A program made the position numbers and the translations under genes. A stretch of 64,000 nucleotides of DNA from Leucobacter insecticola (GTDB lineage Bacteria; Actinomycetota; Actinomycetes; Actinomycetales; Microbacteriaceae), in assembly GCF_011382965.1 (NCBI RefSeq), contig NZ_CP049934.1, forward strand, positions 1,116,001 to 1,180,000, read 5' to 3'. Shown one piece after another: positions 1 through 8,978 of the stretch. The notes beneath the pieces were generated by a model. That model had not been told where the DNA came from and made no database searches. It saw only the letters and a list, made by a program, of their open reading frames with translations. Position 1 is the first letter of the stretch; every line of letters starts with the position of its first letter.

Positions 1-477
1 ATTCATTGCAATGTCTTCAATCGGCCCGGTGAGCAAGAACTCGCCGCTTTCGACACCCTCCTCGAGGATTTGGCGGAAGAGCGCGAGCTGTTCACCGTAG
101 AGTTGCTGCACGAGTTGATCGTGCAGGGGGGACTTGCCCGCGAGCACGTCAAACTCGTAGAGCAGCCGCATGAGTGCGTCATCGGGTCCGCTTGGCAGCC
201 CCGCTTCGATCGCGGCGTTTAGCTTCGCGGGCGCCCCGGTGTGCTTGGCGACGAGGGCTGCCCGTTCAGCACCGACTCTCGCCATACCCGCGGAGTGGGC
301 CTCGACCAGGATCGCTTCAAGATCCGCGTAGTAGTAGAGCAGTGCCCCGCGGGTAACGCCGGCCTGGTTCGCAACGTCGGTAAGTGAGAGGTTGCGCAGC
401 CCGTGTTCGGCTGCGGCTTCGAGCGCCGCATCGATCACTTCGAGGCGGCGCTGCTTCTGTGTGCTCGGACGGGCCAT
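1..477 (-). CDS. TetR-family transcriptional regulator (C-terminus outside window)
   Basis: The first 159 residues are present and the gene runs off the left edge. Residues about 10-55 form a typical TetR DNA-binding helix-turn-helix, reading LTDVANQAGVTRGALLYYY in the recognition region. The rest is the start of the helical ligand-binding domain. The ATG at 477 is the only start giving the usual short arm before the HTH. The gene is divergent from the amidohydrolase at 626, and a perfect palindrome lies between the two, so it very probably represses itself and that gene. The ligand is not evident; a substrate of the amidohydrolase is the natural guess. Confidence 0.88.
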   Translation of the reverse strand, partial: MARPSTQKQRRLEVIDAALEAAAEHGLRNLSLTDVANQAGVTRGALLYYYADLEAILVEAHSAGMARVGAERAALVAKHTGAPAKLNAAIEAGLPSGPDDALMRLLYEFDVLAGKSPLHDQLVQQLYGEQLALFRQILEEGVESGEFLLTGPIEDIAMN

Positions 478-530
478 ACCAGCCAGTATGCCAGGCGCGA
501 GCCGGATCAGGGGCGTCACCAAACAGTTAT

Positions 531-566
531 TTGACAAATGAGTAAATTAATTTACTCTTGAGTAAA
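531..566. promoter_or_regulatory. Probable TetR operator over the amidohydrolase promoter
   Basis: GAGTAAATTAATTTACTC at 540-557 is a perfect 18-bp palindrome. A further half-site, GAGTAAA, follows at 560-566. A TTGACA -35 box (531-536) touches the palindrome, and a weak -10 (TACTCT, 553-558) lies inside it. Binding of the divergent TetR protein would therefore block the amidohydrolase promoter. The site stands out as very AT-rich in a GC-rich setting. Confidence 0.7.
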
Positions 567-625
567 AAAACTCGACAGTGGTTACGGCGAAGGCCGAACC
601 ACCCACCCCAAACTCAGGAGCAGAC

Positions 626-2353
626 ATGGCGGTCGACACCCTCTACACCGGCGGACGGATCCGCACCTTTGACCCTGCGCAACCGTGGGCGGAAGCGCTC
701 GGTGTGACCGGCGATCTCATCACTTACGTCGGGTCGGTGGAAGAAGCTCCTTCAGCCCGCCGCACCGTACATCTCGAGGGTAGGTTGCTGACGCCGGGTG
801 TCGCCGACACCCACAACCACCTGCTGCTGGGTTTTGACGATCTCGCGGTCAGCCTCGACCAGGTGCAAAGCCTCGACGTCGTGCGCGCCCGCATCGCCGA
901 GTTCGCCGAGACGCACCCTGAGCTCGACTGGGTCTGCGCGGAGAACGCGCTCTACTCCGTCGTCGAGGGCCGCCGCCCCCGCGCAGACGACCTGGTCGGC
1001 GTCACTGACAAGCCGGTGTTCATCACCACCTATGACCAGCACTCGGTCTGGCTGAATCGGCCCGCGATGGCGAAGCTCGGGATCCTGAACGGCGGCAGTA
1101 TCGCCTGGGGTAACCCTGAGATTGATCCCGCGACTGGTGATCCGACCGGCTGGGTCACCGATTTCTACACGCGCGCGATGACCATCAGCGGACTTGAGGA
1201 ACTGCAGCGGGACATCCCCATGTACTCACCGGATCGCCGCTACCGCAAGATTACGAACAGCCTGGAGATGGCCGCAAGCGTCGGCATCACCACCGTCGTC
1301 GAGCCGCAGGTGCCGCTTGCCGAACTCGACCTCTTTGCCCGCGCCGAGCGCGAAGGCAAGCTCACCTCGCGCACGATCGCCGCGATCTATCATGCGGTGG
1401 GGGCCGACGGGGATTTCCGCGCCCGCATCACCGAGGCGATCCGCGAGACTCCCCAGCACGAGCGATTCAGGCTTGGGCCCGTGAAGCTCTACGCCGACGA
1501 CGTGATTGAACCGCACACGGCCGCGATGCTCGAAGACTACGCGAATCGCCCCGGCAACCGCGGCCACACGAGCCTCGAACCGACCGAGTTCACGAAGCTG
1601 TTTATCGAGCTCGACCGGCTCGGTTACCAGGTGCACACCCACGCGATTGGCGACTGGGGGATCAAGCTCACGCTCGACTCCATCGAGGCTGCTCTGCGTG
1701 CGAATGGAGCGCGGGATGCGCGTCACGGCATCGTGCACGTTGAATGTCTAGCCCCGGAGGATCTGCCGCGTTTCCGAGAGCTCGGTGTGGTCGCTGCGAT
1801 GCAGCCGCGGCACGCGTCCCCCGACCTCGTCGCTGGCGCCTGGATGGACAACGTGGGCGAGGCCCGCTGGGATCGCGCCTGGCGGTTCCGTTCGATGATC
1901 GAGTCGGGTGCGCGGGTGACGTTCTCGAGCGACTGGCAGGTGGGCGAGATGGATCCGCTCGTCGGCATCTATAGCGCGATGACCCGTGCCCGCCTCGACG
2001 GGCAGGACGCCTGGACCGTGGACGAGCGACTCGACCTTGACCGCACTCTGCAGGCCTATACGAAGGGCGGTGCCGAGGCGTTCCATCAAGAGGGCTCGCT
2101 CGGCATGCTGCGGGTGGGGTATCTCGCGGATCTTGTCGTGTGGTCGGGTGATCTCTACGATATGGAACCCGCCCAGATTCTGGAGCAGCGCGCCGATCTC
2201 ACGGTTGTCGGGGGCACGCCGATCCACGATGCCCGCGGCGAACTCGGTGGCACGGCCGCCGCCACAAACGTGCAGGCGCAGGATCCTGCCGGTGCTGCTG
2301 GCACAGCCACCCACTCCTGCGCCGAGCCCGCTGCGGATCCCCACTCCCACTGA
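626..2353 (+). CDS. YtcJ-like metal-dependent amidohydrolase
   Basis: 575-residue member of the amidohydrolase superfamily (Amidohydro_3, YtcJ type), cytoplasmic, expected to hydrolyse an amide or related bond with a metal-activated water. Visible motifs are DTHNHLL near the N-terminus (metal-binding HxH), HTHAIGD and HVECLAP in the middle (metal His residues) and SSDWQVGEMDP (catalytic Asp). The reading frame is open back to a GTG at 578, but AGGAG at 616-620 sits five bases before the ATG at 626, so that start is chosen. The substrate cannot be told from sequence. It is transcribed divergently from the TetR gene and probably controlled by it. Confidence 0.88.
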   Translation: MAVDTLYTGGRIRTFDPAQPWAEALGVTGDLITYVGSVEEAPSARRTVHLEGRLLTPGVADTHNHLLLGFDDLAVSLDQVQSLDVVRARIAEFAETHPELDWVCAENALYSVVEGRRPRADDLVGVTDKPVFITTYDQHSVWLNRPAMAKLGILNGGSIAWGNPEIDPATGDPTGWVTDFYTRAMTISGLEELQRDIPMYSPDRRYRKITNSLEMAASVGITTVVEPQVPLAELDLFARAEREGKLTSRTIAAIYHAVGADGDFRARITEAIRETPQHERFRLGPVKLYADDVIEPHTAAMLEDYANRPGNRGHTSLEPTEFTKLFIELDRLGYQVHTHAIGDWGIKLTLDSIEAALRANGARDARHGIVHVECLAPEDLPRFRELGVVAAMQPRHASPDLVAGAWMDNVGEARWDRAWRFRSMIESGARVTFSSDWQVGEMDPLVGIYSAMTRARLDGQDAWTVDERLDLDRTLQAYTKGGAEAFHQEGSLGMLRVGYLADLVVWSGDLYDMEPAQILEQRADLTVVGGTPIHDARGELGGTAAATNVQAQDPAGAAGTATHSCAEPAADPHSH

Positions 2354-2367
2354 CCCGCAGATTTGGT

Positions 2368-2446
2368 GAGTGACCACCTAAGCAGCGAGTGACCACCTGA
2401 CCCGCGCGTCGGTATGGTGGTCGCTCGCGGGTAAGGTGGTCACTCG
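2368..2446. repeat. Intergenic palindromic repeat, family A, copy 1
   Basis: Two direct copies of GAGTGACCACCT (2368-2379, 2387-2398) are followed by two inverted copies, GGTGGTCGCTC (2416-2426) and AGGTGGTCACTC (2434-2445). The block can fold into two nested or alternative hairpins. It lies between the convergent amidohydrolase and greA genes, so a bidirectional terminator or RNA-end role is plausible. Related copies occur at 17162-17240 and 49542-49616. Confidence 0.75.
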
Positions 2447-2486
2447 CCGGCTGCCAGGATCCCGCCGTTTTTATCTGTTCCGGCGC

Positions 2487-2972
2487 CTAGCGTGAGTAGG
2501 TGTCGACAGCGAGGATCTTGACCGCGATCTCGTTGCCGTTGGGGGCGAGATAGCTCGCCTTCTCTCCGACTTTGAGGCCCAGGATCGCGGCGCCGAGCGG
2601 GCTCTCCGCGCTGTAGACGTCGAGGCCTGATCCGTCAGCGAGCTCACGGCTGCCGAGCAGGAAGCGCTCTTCGTCACCGAAGAGTTCTGCGGTGATGACG
2701 GTGCCCACCTCGACAACACCATGCGCCTCCGGAACCTCACCGATTACGGCGTGCTTGAGCAGTTCTTCGAGGTCGCGGATGCGCGCCTCCATCTTGCCCT
2801 GCTCGTCTTTCGCCGCGTGATAGCCGCCGTTTTCCTTCAGATCGCCCTCTTCGCGTGCCGCTTCGATGCGGGCGGCGATGTCTTTGCGGCCCGCGCCTGC
2901 GAGCTCGTCCAGTTCTCCCTTGAGTCGGTCGTAGGCATCTTGGGTGAGCCAGGTCTGCGTGGGCGTCGACAT
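2487..2972 (-). CDS. greA: Transcription elongation factor GreA
   Basis: 161-residue GreA, which rescues backtracked RNA polymerase by stimulating transcript cleavage. The N-terminal coiled coil carries the acidic tip (EEGDLKENGGYHAAKDEQ, about residues 41-58), with the conserved acidic residues present. The C-terminal FKBP-like domain ends normally (SPLGAAILGLKVGEKASYLAPNG). Length and start are as expected for the family. It is followed downstream on the other strand by the amidohydrolase. The DUF4307 gene is upstream in the same orientation, the order seen next to mca in mycobacteria. Confidence 0.97.
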   Translation of the reverse strand: MSTPTQTWLTQDAYDRLKGELDELAGAGRKDIAARIEAAREEGDLKENGGYHAAKDEQGKMEARIRDLEELLKHAVIGEVPEAHGVVEVGTVITAELFGDEERFLLGSRELADGSGLDVYSAESPLGAAILGLKVGEKASYLAPNGNEIAVKILAVDTYSR

Positions 2973-3139
2973 GGGGTGATCCTCGTTTCGGCGTGCGCGC
3001 GAAGAATCGCGCTAAAGGTTGAACGGAGATAAGGGCAACGCCCCAACGGTGTCGGGGCGCACGATCCAGAATACCAGCGCGGGCTCAGGATCGCCGCGCA
3101 CGTGCCGCCTTGAAGCCTTCGTCAAGCCGAAGCAGCGCC

Positions 3140-3595
3140 CTACTTGACGACCCAGCAGTCTCTCACGGAGACCGCGGTCGCCTCAGTCGTCGTATTCATC
3201 GGAACGCTCACGACGTGGGTGCGCTCATCAGAGACGGGAACTTCAACGACGGTCCAACCCGCTGTGCCCTTTGCGGTATTGAGTGCCTCGACCGCGCACG
3301 CCACGGGGGTTTGCTCAGGGCCGGTGACCTCGAACTTCATGACGACGCTGAGGTCCCCAGTGCGGGTAAAGCCGATATCTTGGGCGGCGACTTGGTTCGT
3401 GTCTTGCCAGCCACTGAAAAACAAAAAGCTGATGCCCGCCAGCACGAGCACCCCTGCGGCGCTCCACGCGAATCGCCGATCAAAGCTGCGCTTGCGGCCC
3501 GTGTTGTAACGGTCTTCAAGCGACTGCGCTGCAGCGGGAGCATCGTTTTCTGTAGGCGCGGCAGCTGACGATGATGATGAGTCGGCCTGCGACAC
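3140..3595 (-). CDS. DUF4307 membrane protein
   Basis: 151-residue protein with a disordered Ser/Ala-rich N-terminus (about residues 1-40), one transmembrane helix (FAWSAAGVLVLAGISFLFFSGW) and an outward-facing C-terminal domain with two cysteines. This is the DUF4307 family, which in actinobacteria sits between greA and mca. Function is unknown. The gene is divergent from mca with less than 100 bp between them. Confidence 0.88.
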   Translation of the reverse strand: MSQADSSSSSAAAPTENDAPAAAQSLEDRYNTGRKRSFDRRFAWSAAGVLVLAGISFLFFSGWQDTNQVAAQDIGFTRTGDLSVVMKFEVTGPEQTPVACAVEALNTAKGTAGWTVVEVPVSDERTHVVSVPMNTTTEATAVSVRDCWVVK

Positions 3596-3680
3596 GGGAA
3601 CCTCCGATGCGGGATGGCTAAACTAGTGGCCTGTGCCAGCGTATCGGGATCGTCCGGGAGGCACTTGTGAAAGGACGCGG

Positions 3681-4553
3681 ATGACGCTCAGGTTGATCGC
3701 TGTGCACGCGCACCCCGACGACGAGTCGAGCAAGGGTGCAGCGACGTATGCCCACTACCTCGATCAGGGGGCCGAAGTGCTCATCGTGAGTTGCACGGGG
3801 GGTGAGCGCGGAGACGTTCTCAATGAACTGGTCGCGCGTGATCCGAAGAGCCGCCGCGACCTCGCGGGGCTGCGGCGTGACGAGATGAATCGCGCCCGCG
3901 ACATCATTGGCTTCGAGCACCGTTGGCTCGGTTATCAAGACTCGGGGCTCCCAGATGAGGGGGATCCCGTGCCGCGTGGATCCTTCGCCGACATTCCCGC
4001 CGAGGTTTCTGCCGAGGCTCTGGTGCGTCTCGTGCGCGAGTTTAAGCCCCACGTCATGATTACCTACAACGAGCAGGGTGGTTACCCCCACCCCGATCAC
4101 ATCCGCTGTCACGAGATCAGCAAGATCGCTTGGGACGTCTCTGGCGACGCCGAGAGCTATCCCGACGCGGGCGAGCCGTGGGCCATCAAGAAGATGTACT
4201 ACGAGGAGATCTTCAACTCGGAGCGTATGGAGACGGTGTACCAGTGGCTGCTTGACAATGATCCCGAGTCTCCGCTCGTCGCGCAGTTTGAGGAGATGCG
4301 CGAGTGGATGTCGCGTCGTCCCAACCGCGGCACAGCCAAGATCGATGTCGGCCGCTTCTTTGAACAGCGTGACGAAGCGCTGCGGGCACACGCCAGCCAG
4401 GTCTCGCCCGACAGTTCGTTCTTTTTCTGGCCTAACGAGTTGCAGCGGCAAGCCTGGCCGTTCGAGGATTACCGACTGGCAGCCTCGCGAGTCGCCACCA
4501 GCGAGTTCGAGGCTGACCTGTTTCAGGGCATTACTGAGGAGGAAAACGCGTGA
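3681..4553 (+). CDS. mca: Mycothiol S-conjugate amidase
   Basis: 290-residue zinc amidase of the LmbE-like family. It cleaves mycothiol S-conjugates of toxins into a mercapturic acid and GlcN-Ins, so it is part of thiol-based detoxification. The zinc motif AHPDDE lies at about residues 8-13, and the downstream HPDH is present in GGYPHPDHIRCHE. The frame is open to a GTG at 3633, but the ATG at 3681 has AGGA six bases upstream and matches the N-terminus of known Mca proteins. A likely -10 (TAAACT, 3619-3624) would give a leader of about 50 nt. The stop overlaps the GTG of the next gene by four bases. Confidence 0.95.
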   Translation: MTLRLIAVHAHPDDESSKGAATYAHYLDQGAEVLIVSCTGGERGDVLNELVARDPKSRRDLAGLRRDEMNRARDIIGFEHRWLGYQDSGLPDEGDPVPRGSFADIPAEVSAEALVRLVREFKPHVMITYNEQGGYPHPDHIRCHEISKIAWDVSGDAESYPDAGEPWAIKKMYYEEIFNSERMETVYQWLLDNDPESPLVAQFEEMREWMSRRPNRGTAKIDVGRFFEQRDEALRAHASQVSPDSSFFFWPNELQRQAWPFEDYRLAASRVATSEFEADLFQGITEEENA

Positions 4554-4822
4554 ATCTATGGGCTGTAGTGGCAAAGTTTGCCGAAGACGAGGCCGCGTTC
4601 GACCCGACGAAGGTGACGCCCGGCTGGGAAGGCTTCGCCTTCACCGGTCTCGTGGCGGTCGCCATCATTGCGCTGGGGTTCAACCTGGTTGCGCGGCTTC
4701 GCCGCAACGCCTACCGTGCTGAGGTGCGGGAAGAGATCGCGGCGGAGCTCTCCGGTGGCGATGATTCAGGCGAGACGCAGGATCCGGCGCAAGATTCTGC
4801 CCCGGGCGCGCCGCGCGACTGA
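4550..4822 (+). CDS. Small single-pass membrane protein linked to mca
   Basis: 90-residue protein with one transmembrane helix ([20 protein letters not shown], about residues 27-46), a basic stretch and an acidic, disordered tail. It starts at a GTG overlapping the mca stop (GTGA), so translation is probably coupled. A small membrane protein in the same place follows mca in mycobacteria (Rv1083 position). No function is known. Confidence 0.8.
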   Translation: MNLWAVVAKFAEDEAAFDPTKVTPGWEGFAFTGLVAVAIIALGFNLVARLRRNAYRAEVREEIAAELSGGDDSGETQDPAQDSAPGAPRD

Positions 4823-4827
4823 GCCAC

Positions 4828-6686
4828 ATGACTTCTTGGGGCGAGGATCCGGGCCGGGTACTGGCTGAGGTCTTCGGCTATGACAGTTTCCGTGGCGAAC
4901 AGGAAGCGGTCATTCGCCACGTGATCGGGGGCGGCGACGCGGTGGTGCTGATGCCCACCGGCGGCGGCAAATCGATGTGCTTCCAGATCCCCTCGCTCGT
5001 GCGTGAGGGGACCGGGATCGTGCTGTCGCCCCTTGTCGCGTTGATGCACGATCAGGTCGCGGCGCTCCGCCTCGCCGGAGTGAACGCCGCGGCACTGAAC
5101 TCGTCGATGAGTTTTGAAGAGCGCAGCGAAGTTGAGCGGGCCTACGCCGCGGGGGAACTGGAACTGCTGTATCTCGCCCCTGAACGCCTCGCTGCGCCGG
5201 GCACCGTCGAGCTGTTGAACCGGGGCAGGATCGCGCTCTTCGCCATCGACGAGGCGCACTGTGTGTCGCAGTGGGGGCACGACTTCAGGCCCGACTATCT
5301 GCGCCTGGGCGCGCTCGCCGAGCACTGGCCTGATGTGCCGAGAATCGCGCTCACCGCCACCGCCACCCCCGAGACGCACCGCGAGATCACCGAGCGTCTG
5401 CATCTGGGGAATGCGCGCCATTTTGTTGCGAGCTTCGATCGGCCGAATATTCGCTACCGCATTGAGCCGAAGCAGAATGCTCGGGCTCAGCTCATTGACT
5501 TCGTCACGCGCGAGCACGCGGGTGAAGCCGGAATTGTGTACGCCTTGAGTCGGAAACGGGTGGAACAGACCGCGCAGGCCCTGCGCGACGCGGGCGTCGA
5601 TGTGGTCGCATACCACGCGGGACTGCCCGCGGAGGTGCGTCTCGACGCCCAGACGCGGTTCCTGCGTGAAGATGGCGTCGTGGTGGTAGCGACGATCGCG
5701 TTCGGGATGGGGATCGACAAGCCCGACGTCCGCTTCGTGGCCCACATCGACCTACCCAAGTCGGTCGAAGGGTACTACCAGGAGACCGGCCGCGCGGGCC
5801 GCGACGGCCTCGCTTCGGAGGCCTGGCTCGCTTACGGGCTCGCGGACGTCGTGCAGCAGCGGCAGCTCATCGAGCGCGGAGACGGCGACGGGGCGACGCG
5901 GGCGAACCAGACCCGGCACCTCGACCAGATGCTCGCCCTGTGCGAGGGGTGGAGTGCCGGCGGGTGTTTCTGCTGCGCTACTTCGGGGAGACGGGCGCGC
6001 AGCCGTGCGGCAACTGCGATGTCTGTCTCAACCCGCCGAAGCTGTGGGACGCGACGATCCCGGCGCAGATGCTGCTCTCCACGGTGATCCGCACGCAGCG
6101 CGAACGATCCCGCACCTACGCCGCCGGTCAACACATTGACGTGCTGCGCGGAGTCACTTCCGAGCGCGTGACCCAGATGCGACTCGACGAACTCTCGACC
6201 TGGGGGATCGGCACCGAATGGTCGATCGCGCAGTGGCGCGGACTTGTGCGACACCTCCTCGCCGTGGGCATGCTCGAGGCGCATGGTGAATGGGGTGTGC
6301 TCGTGCCAACCGCGGCCGCGAAGCCGGTGCTGCGCGGTGAGGCCGAAGTGCACATGCGCGAAGAGGTCGTGGTGCGGGCCGCGCGAGGCGGGCGTGCGGT
6401 GCGGGGTGCGGCAGGATCTGGCGCAGGATCCGGCGCGAAGCGTTCTGCCGCCGCGGCCGAGCTGACCGCTGAGCAGGCCGAAGTGTTTGAGCGGCTGCGA
6501 TCCTGGCGCGCCGAAGAAGCCAAGCGTCAGGGGGTTCCTGGCTACGTCGTGTTCAGCGATGCGACGCTCGCCGCCCTGGCAGTGCATCTGCCCGGTGACG
6601 ATGAGGCGTTGCTTGCGATCTCCGGCATCGGTGAGGTCAAACTCGAACGCTACGGTGCCGCCGTGCTCGGGGTGCTACAGACCTAG
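4828..6686 (+). CDS. recQ: ATP-dependent DNA helicase RecQ (one-base frame break)
   Basis: Superfamily 2 3'-5' DNA helicase of recombination and fork repair, about 619 residues when the frame is restored. Present are Walker A (PTGGGKS), the DEAH box ([18 protein letters not shown]), the arginine-finger region (ETGRAGRDG), the RecQ zinc site ([12 protein letters not shown] ... CGNCDVC), a winged helix and a C-terminal HRDC domain ([13 protein letters not shown]). A Gly/Ala/Ser linker precedes HRDC. The frame breaks at GGGG 5946-5949; one more G joins the two halves at exactly the conserved LCEG-VECRR junction. The same type of lesion recurs elsewhere in the window, so a sequencing error is likelier than a dead gene. 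The 3' end overlaps the convergent toxin gene. Confidence 0.9.
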
Positions 6687-7022
6687 ATGGAGGCGTATTG
6701 CCTCGTCAACTTCGCGCATCTTGGCGATGGGGACATGCCCGATGACTTCGCCGATCCGGTCTATTGACAGGGACCGCAGCTGCTCGGCCTGAGCCTTTGA
6801 ATCTCGATCAAGGCCGGTGTCTTCCGCGCTCAGTAATACGTGGAATGGAAACACGCGTGCGGCGTTACTCGTGATTGGAACTACCGTGAGTACTCCTCGC
6901 CCGAGCCGCTCTGCGACTAAATTGGCGTGGTCGTTGCTGACAATTACTGCCGGGCGGCGCTTGTTCGCTTCGCTGCCGAGTGCGGGCTCGAAATTGACGA
7001 ACCGTATTTCACCGCGCTGCAT
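6675..7022 (-). CDS. MazF/PemK-type toxin (putative endoribonuclease)
   Basis: 115-residue protein of the PemK/MazF family, which usually cleaves mRNA at short motifs. Family features are the opening QRGEIRFVNFEPALGSEANKRR followed by PAVIVSN, and the middle strand VVPITSNAARVFPFHV. The ATG at 7022 lies inside the last codons of the antitoxin gene, typical of translational coupling. The frame extends further upstream but reads through the antitoxin gene. The last 12 bases overlap the 3' end of recQ on the other strand. Confidence 0.88.
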   Translation of the reverse strand: MQRGEIRFVNFEPALGSEANKRRPAVIVSNDHANLVAERLGRGVLTVVPITSNAARVFPFHVLLSAEDTGLDRDSKAQAEQLRSLSIDRIGEVIGHVPIAKMREVDEAIRLHLGL

Positions 7023-7239
7023 CTGAGAGCCCGTCGGATACGGACTGATCCCACAAATCGTTCTCTTCGCTGTTGCTCCACTCGTTCCATGCAGTGGCAT
7101 ATGCAAGTTCGAGCTTTGGCCCGTTCAGTAGCCGGATGGCGTGTTGCAGCCCAGCTGAGCGGGAGGGCAGGCCGGTTTCTGCGACGAACCTGTCGAGGGT
7201 TGCAAGTTCTTCCTGCTTGAGGCTGACGCTGATCTTCAT
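7009..7239 (-). CDS. Ribbon-helix-helix antitoxin of the MazF-type toxin
   Basis: 76-residue protein. The N-terminus (MKISVSLKQEELATLDRFVAETGLPSRSAGLQHAI) has the strand-helix-helix pattern of RHH antitoxins and would dimerise and bind its own promoter. The acidic C-terminal tail (EENDLWDQSVSDGLSD) is the likely toxin-neutralising segment. It overlaps the start of the toxin gene by 14 bases. The pair sits between recQ and hemolysin III, a spot where mycobacteria carry a different gene. Confidence 0.85.
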   Translation of the reverse strand: MKISVSLKQEELATLDRFVAETGLPSRSAGLQHAIRLLNGPKLELAYATAWNEWSNSEENDLWDQSVSDGLSDAAR

Positions 7240-7286
7240 ACCTCAATGCTACCTCAGTAGCATTGACTCGTCGAGGGATCCCGAAG

Positions 7287-8045
7287 CTAGCGCAGGTACA
7301 CTGGATCCAGAGCGACGAGCAGCGCCGCGGTCCAGTGGCAGAGGAATGCGAGCACCGTGAGCGTGTGGAAAATCTCGTGGAACCCAAACACGCCGGGCAC
7401 CGGGTTCGGTCGCTTGAACGCGTATACGACGGAGCCAACCGAATAGAGCAGCCCGCCCACGATCACCAGCACCATCGTTGCCGGGTTCGCCTGATACATC
7501 TGGCCGAGATACATGACCGCCGCCCAGCCGAGCAGCAGGTACAGGGGCACGTACAGCCAGCGCGGGGCGCCGATCCAGAACACGCGGAACCCGATCCCGA
7601 GCAATGCCCCAGCCCACACCACGATGAGCAGCGGGATCCCGGTCGCAAGCGGCAGCGCAAGGAGTGCGAGCGGCGTGTATGTGCCCGCGATCAGAATGAA
7701 GATGTTGGCGTGATCGAGGCGACGGAACACCTGCTTCACTGGTGGGCTCCAGTTGAAACGGTGGTAGACGGCGGAGATCCCGAACAGCAGCATGCTCGAT
7801 AGCATGTAGGCGACCGCTGCCCATTTGGCAACGGGTCCGACGCCGAGGGCGATCAGCACGATGCCCGCGGCGACTGCGATCGGGAACGTGCCCGCGTGGA
7901 TCCAGCCGCGCCACAAGGGTTTCACCTCGGCTGGGGTTGGGCTTTCCGCGGTGTGCTCGAGCGAGCCCTCGAGCAGTGGCAGCGAAATGGCGTCGGGCTC
8001 GGGGAAAGCGCCTCCGCTTGGCTCTGAGGTGCCTGGCGAGGTCAT
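7287..8045 (-). CDS. Hemolysin III / PAQR-family membrane protein
   Basis: 252-residue integral membrane protein with seven predicted helices after a polar N-terminal tail of about 45 residues. PAQR-type motifs are visible: SAVYHRFNWSPPVKQVFRRLDHANIF (Ser, His and Asp of the putative metal site) and the C-terminal FGFHEIFHTLTVLAFLCHW. Relatives are called hemolysin III or YqfA; a lipid hydrolase role is suspected for the superfamily. The neighbouring divergent Z-isoprenyl synthase gene repeats the mycobacterial Rv1085c-Rv1086 order. Confidence 0.92.
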   Translation of the reverse strand: MTSPGTSEPSGGAFPEPDAISLPLLEGSLEHTAESPTPAEVKPLWRGWIHAGTFPIAVAAGIVLIALGVGPVAKWAAVAYMLSSMLLFGISAVYHRFNWSPPVKQVFRRLDHANIFILIAGTYTPLALLALPLATGIPLLIVVWAGALLGIGFRVFWIGAPRWLYVPLYLLLGWAAVMYLGQMYQANPATMVLVIVGGLLYSVGSVVYAFKRPNPVPGVFGFHEIFHTLTVLAFLCHWTAALLVALDPVYLR

Positions 8046-8144
8046 GCATTGAGTGTATGGTCTCTACAGATCCGCCGAGGCATATGTGTAGCTCCTGTCC
8101 AGCGCTATGGCACAGTGGGCCAGGTTTCTTGGTGCCCCGGGCGC

Positions 8145-8150
8145 TAGACT
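8145..8150 (+). promoter_or_regulatory. -10 box of a leaderless Z-isoprenyl synthase transcript
   Basis: TAGACT ends six bases before the GTG at 8157, so the predicted transcript starts at the start codon itself. There is no Shine-Dalgarno sequence. The same spacing recurs at several other genes in the window. Confidence 0.6.
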
Positions 8151-8156
8151 CTCAGG

Positions 8157-8942
8157 GTGAGTCACCCGCCAAAACCCGAGCGCACCGGTCTGCTGTACCG
8201 GTTGTATCAGCGTCGGCTGTGGCGAGAAATTGATCGCGAGAGTGTGCCGCATCACATCGCGGTGATCGTTGATGGTAACCGCCGCTGGGCGAAGCAGCGG
8301 CTGCAGGAGCGCGCGGCCTTCGGACACCGCGCGGGTGCGCGCAAGATCCCGGAGTTTCTTGGCTGGTGCGAAGAGGCAGGCGTGGGTGTGGTGACGCTGT
8401 ACCTGCTCTCCGCCGACAATCTGCAGGCGCGGGATCGCACGGAGCTTGAGGATCTCTTCGGCATCATCGCGGAGCTCGCGAAGCTGCTCTCGGAGAATCC
8501 GCGCTGGCGGGTGAAACACGTGGGCGCCTGCGAGGGCTTGTCGCCCGAACTGACCGAGGCGCTCGCCGAAGCCGAGTCTGTCACGCGGGACCACACCGGA
8601 CTGCACATTAATCTCGCCGTCGGCTACGGCGGGCGCAGTGAGATCACCGCGGCCGTGCGCAGTGTGATCGCCGAGCATCAGGCCGCGGGCGGCACGATAG
8701 ATACGCTCGCCGAGAAGCTCACCCCGGAGACCATTGGCGAGAATCTGTGGACGAGGGGACAGGCTGATCCTGACCTCATGATCCGCACTTCGGGAGAGCA
8801 GCGGCTGTCAGACTTCATGATTTGGCAGTCGGCGCACTCGGAGTTCTATTTCGTGGAGGCGCTCTACCCGGATCTGCGAGAGGTCGATTTCTTGCGCGCG
8901 CTTCGCGACTATTCGAGCAGACAGCGGCGCCTGGGCGGTTGA
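8157..8942 (+). CDS. Short-chain Z-isoprenyl diphosphate synthase (UppS family)
   Basis: 261-residue cis-prenyltransferase. It condenses isopentenyl diphosphate onto an allylic primer to supply polyprenyl carriers for cell-wall synthesis. Signature motifs are VIVDGNRRWAKQ (catalytic Asp and phosphate-binding Arg), LYLLSADNLQ and DPDLMIRTSGEQRLSDFMIWQSAHSEFYF near the C-terminus. Position next to hemolysin III matches Rv1086, which makes a short-chain (C15) product, so this may be the short-chain paralogue rather than the main UppS. The GTG start is probably leaderless. Confidence 0.93.
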   Translation: MSHPPKPERTGLLYRLYQRRLWREIDRESVPHHIAVIVDGNRRWAKQRLQERAAFGHRAGARKIPEFLGWCEEAGVGVVTLYLLSADNLQARDRTELEDLFGIIAELAKLLSENPRWRVKHVGACEGLSPELTEALAEAESVTRDHTGLHINLAVGYGGRSEITAAVRSVIAEHQAAGGTIDTLAEKLTPETIGENLWTRGQADPDLMIRTSGEQRLSDFMIWQSAHSEFYFVEALYPDLREVDFLRALRDYSSRQRRLGG

Positions 8943-8978
8943 GATAGGCTCGGGTCGCCACAAGACATGGGAGACGTG

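Noticed and set aside
2368..2446. CRISPR-like repeats
   Set aside because: There are only two direct copies with inverted ones after them, spacers of 7-17 bases and no cas genes anywhere in the window.
3618..4574. Long open frame antisense to mca
   Set aside because: It mirrors the codon pattern of mca and shows no family features. It has no ribosome-binding site.
5940..5960. Programmed frameshift in recQ
   Set aside because: GGGG followed by TGG is not a known slippery site with a downstream stem, and the same one-base shortfall affects many unrelated genes.
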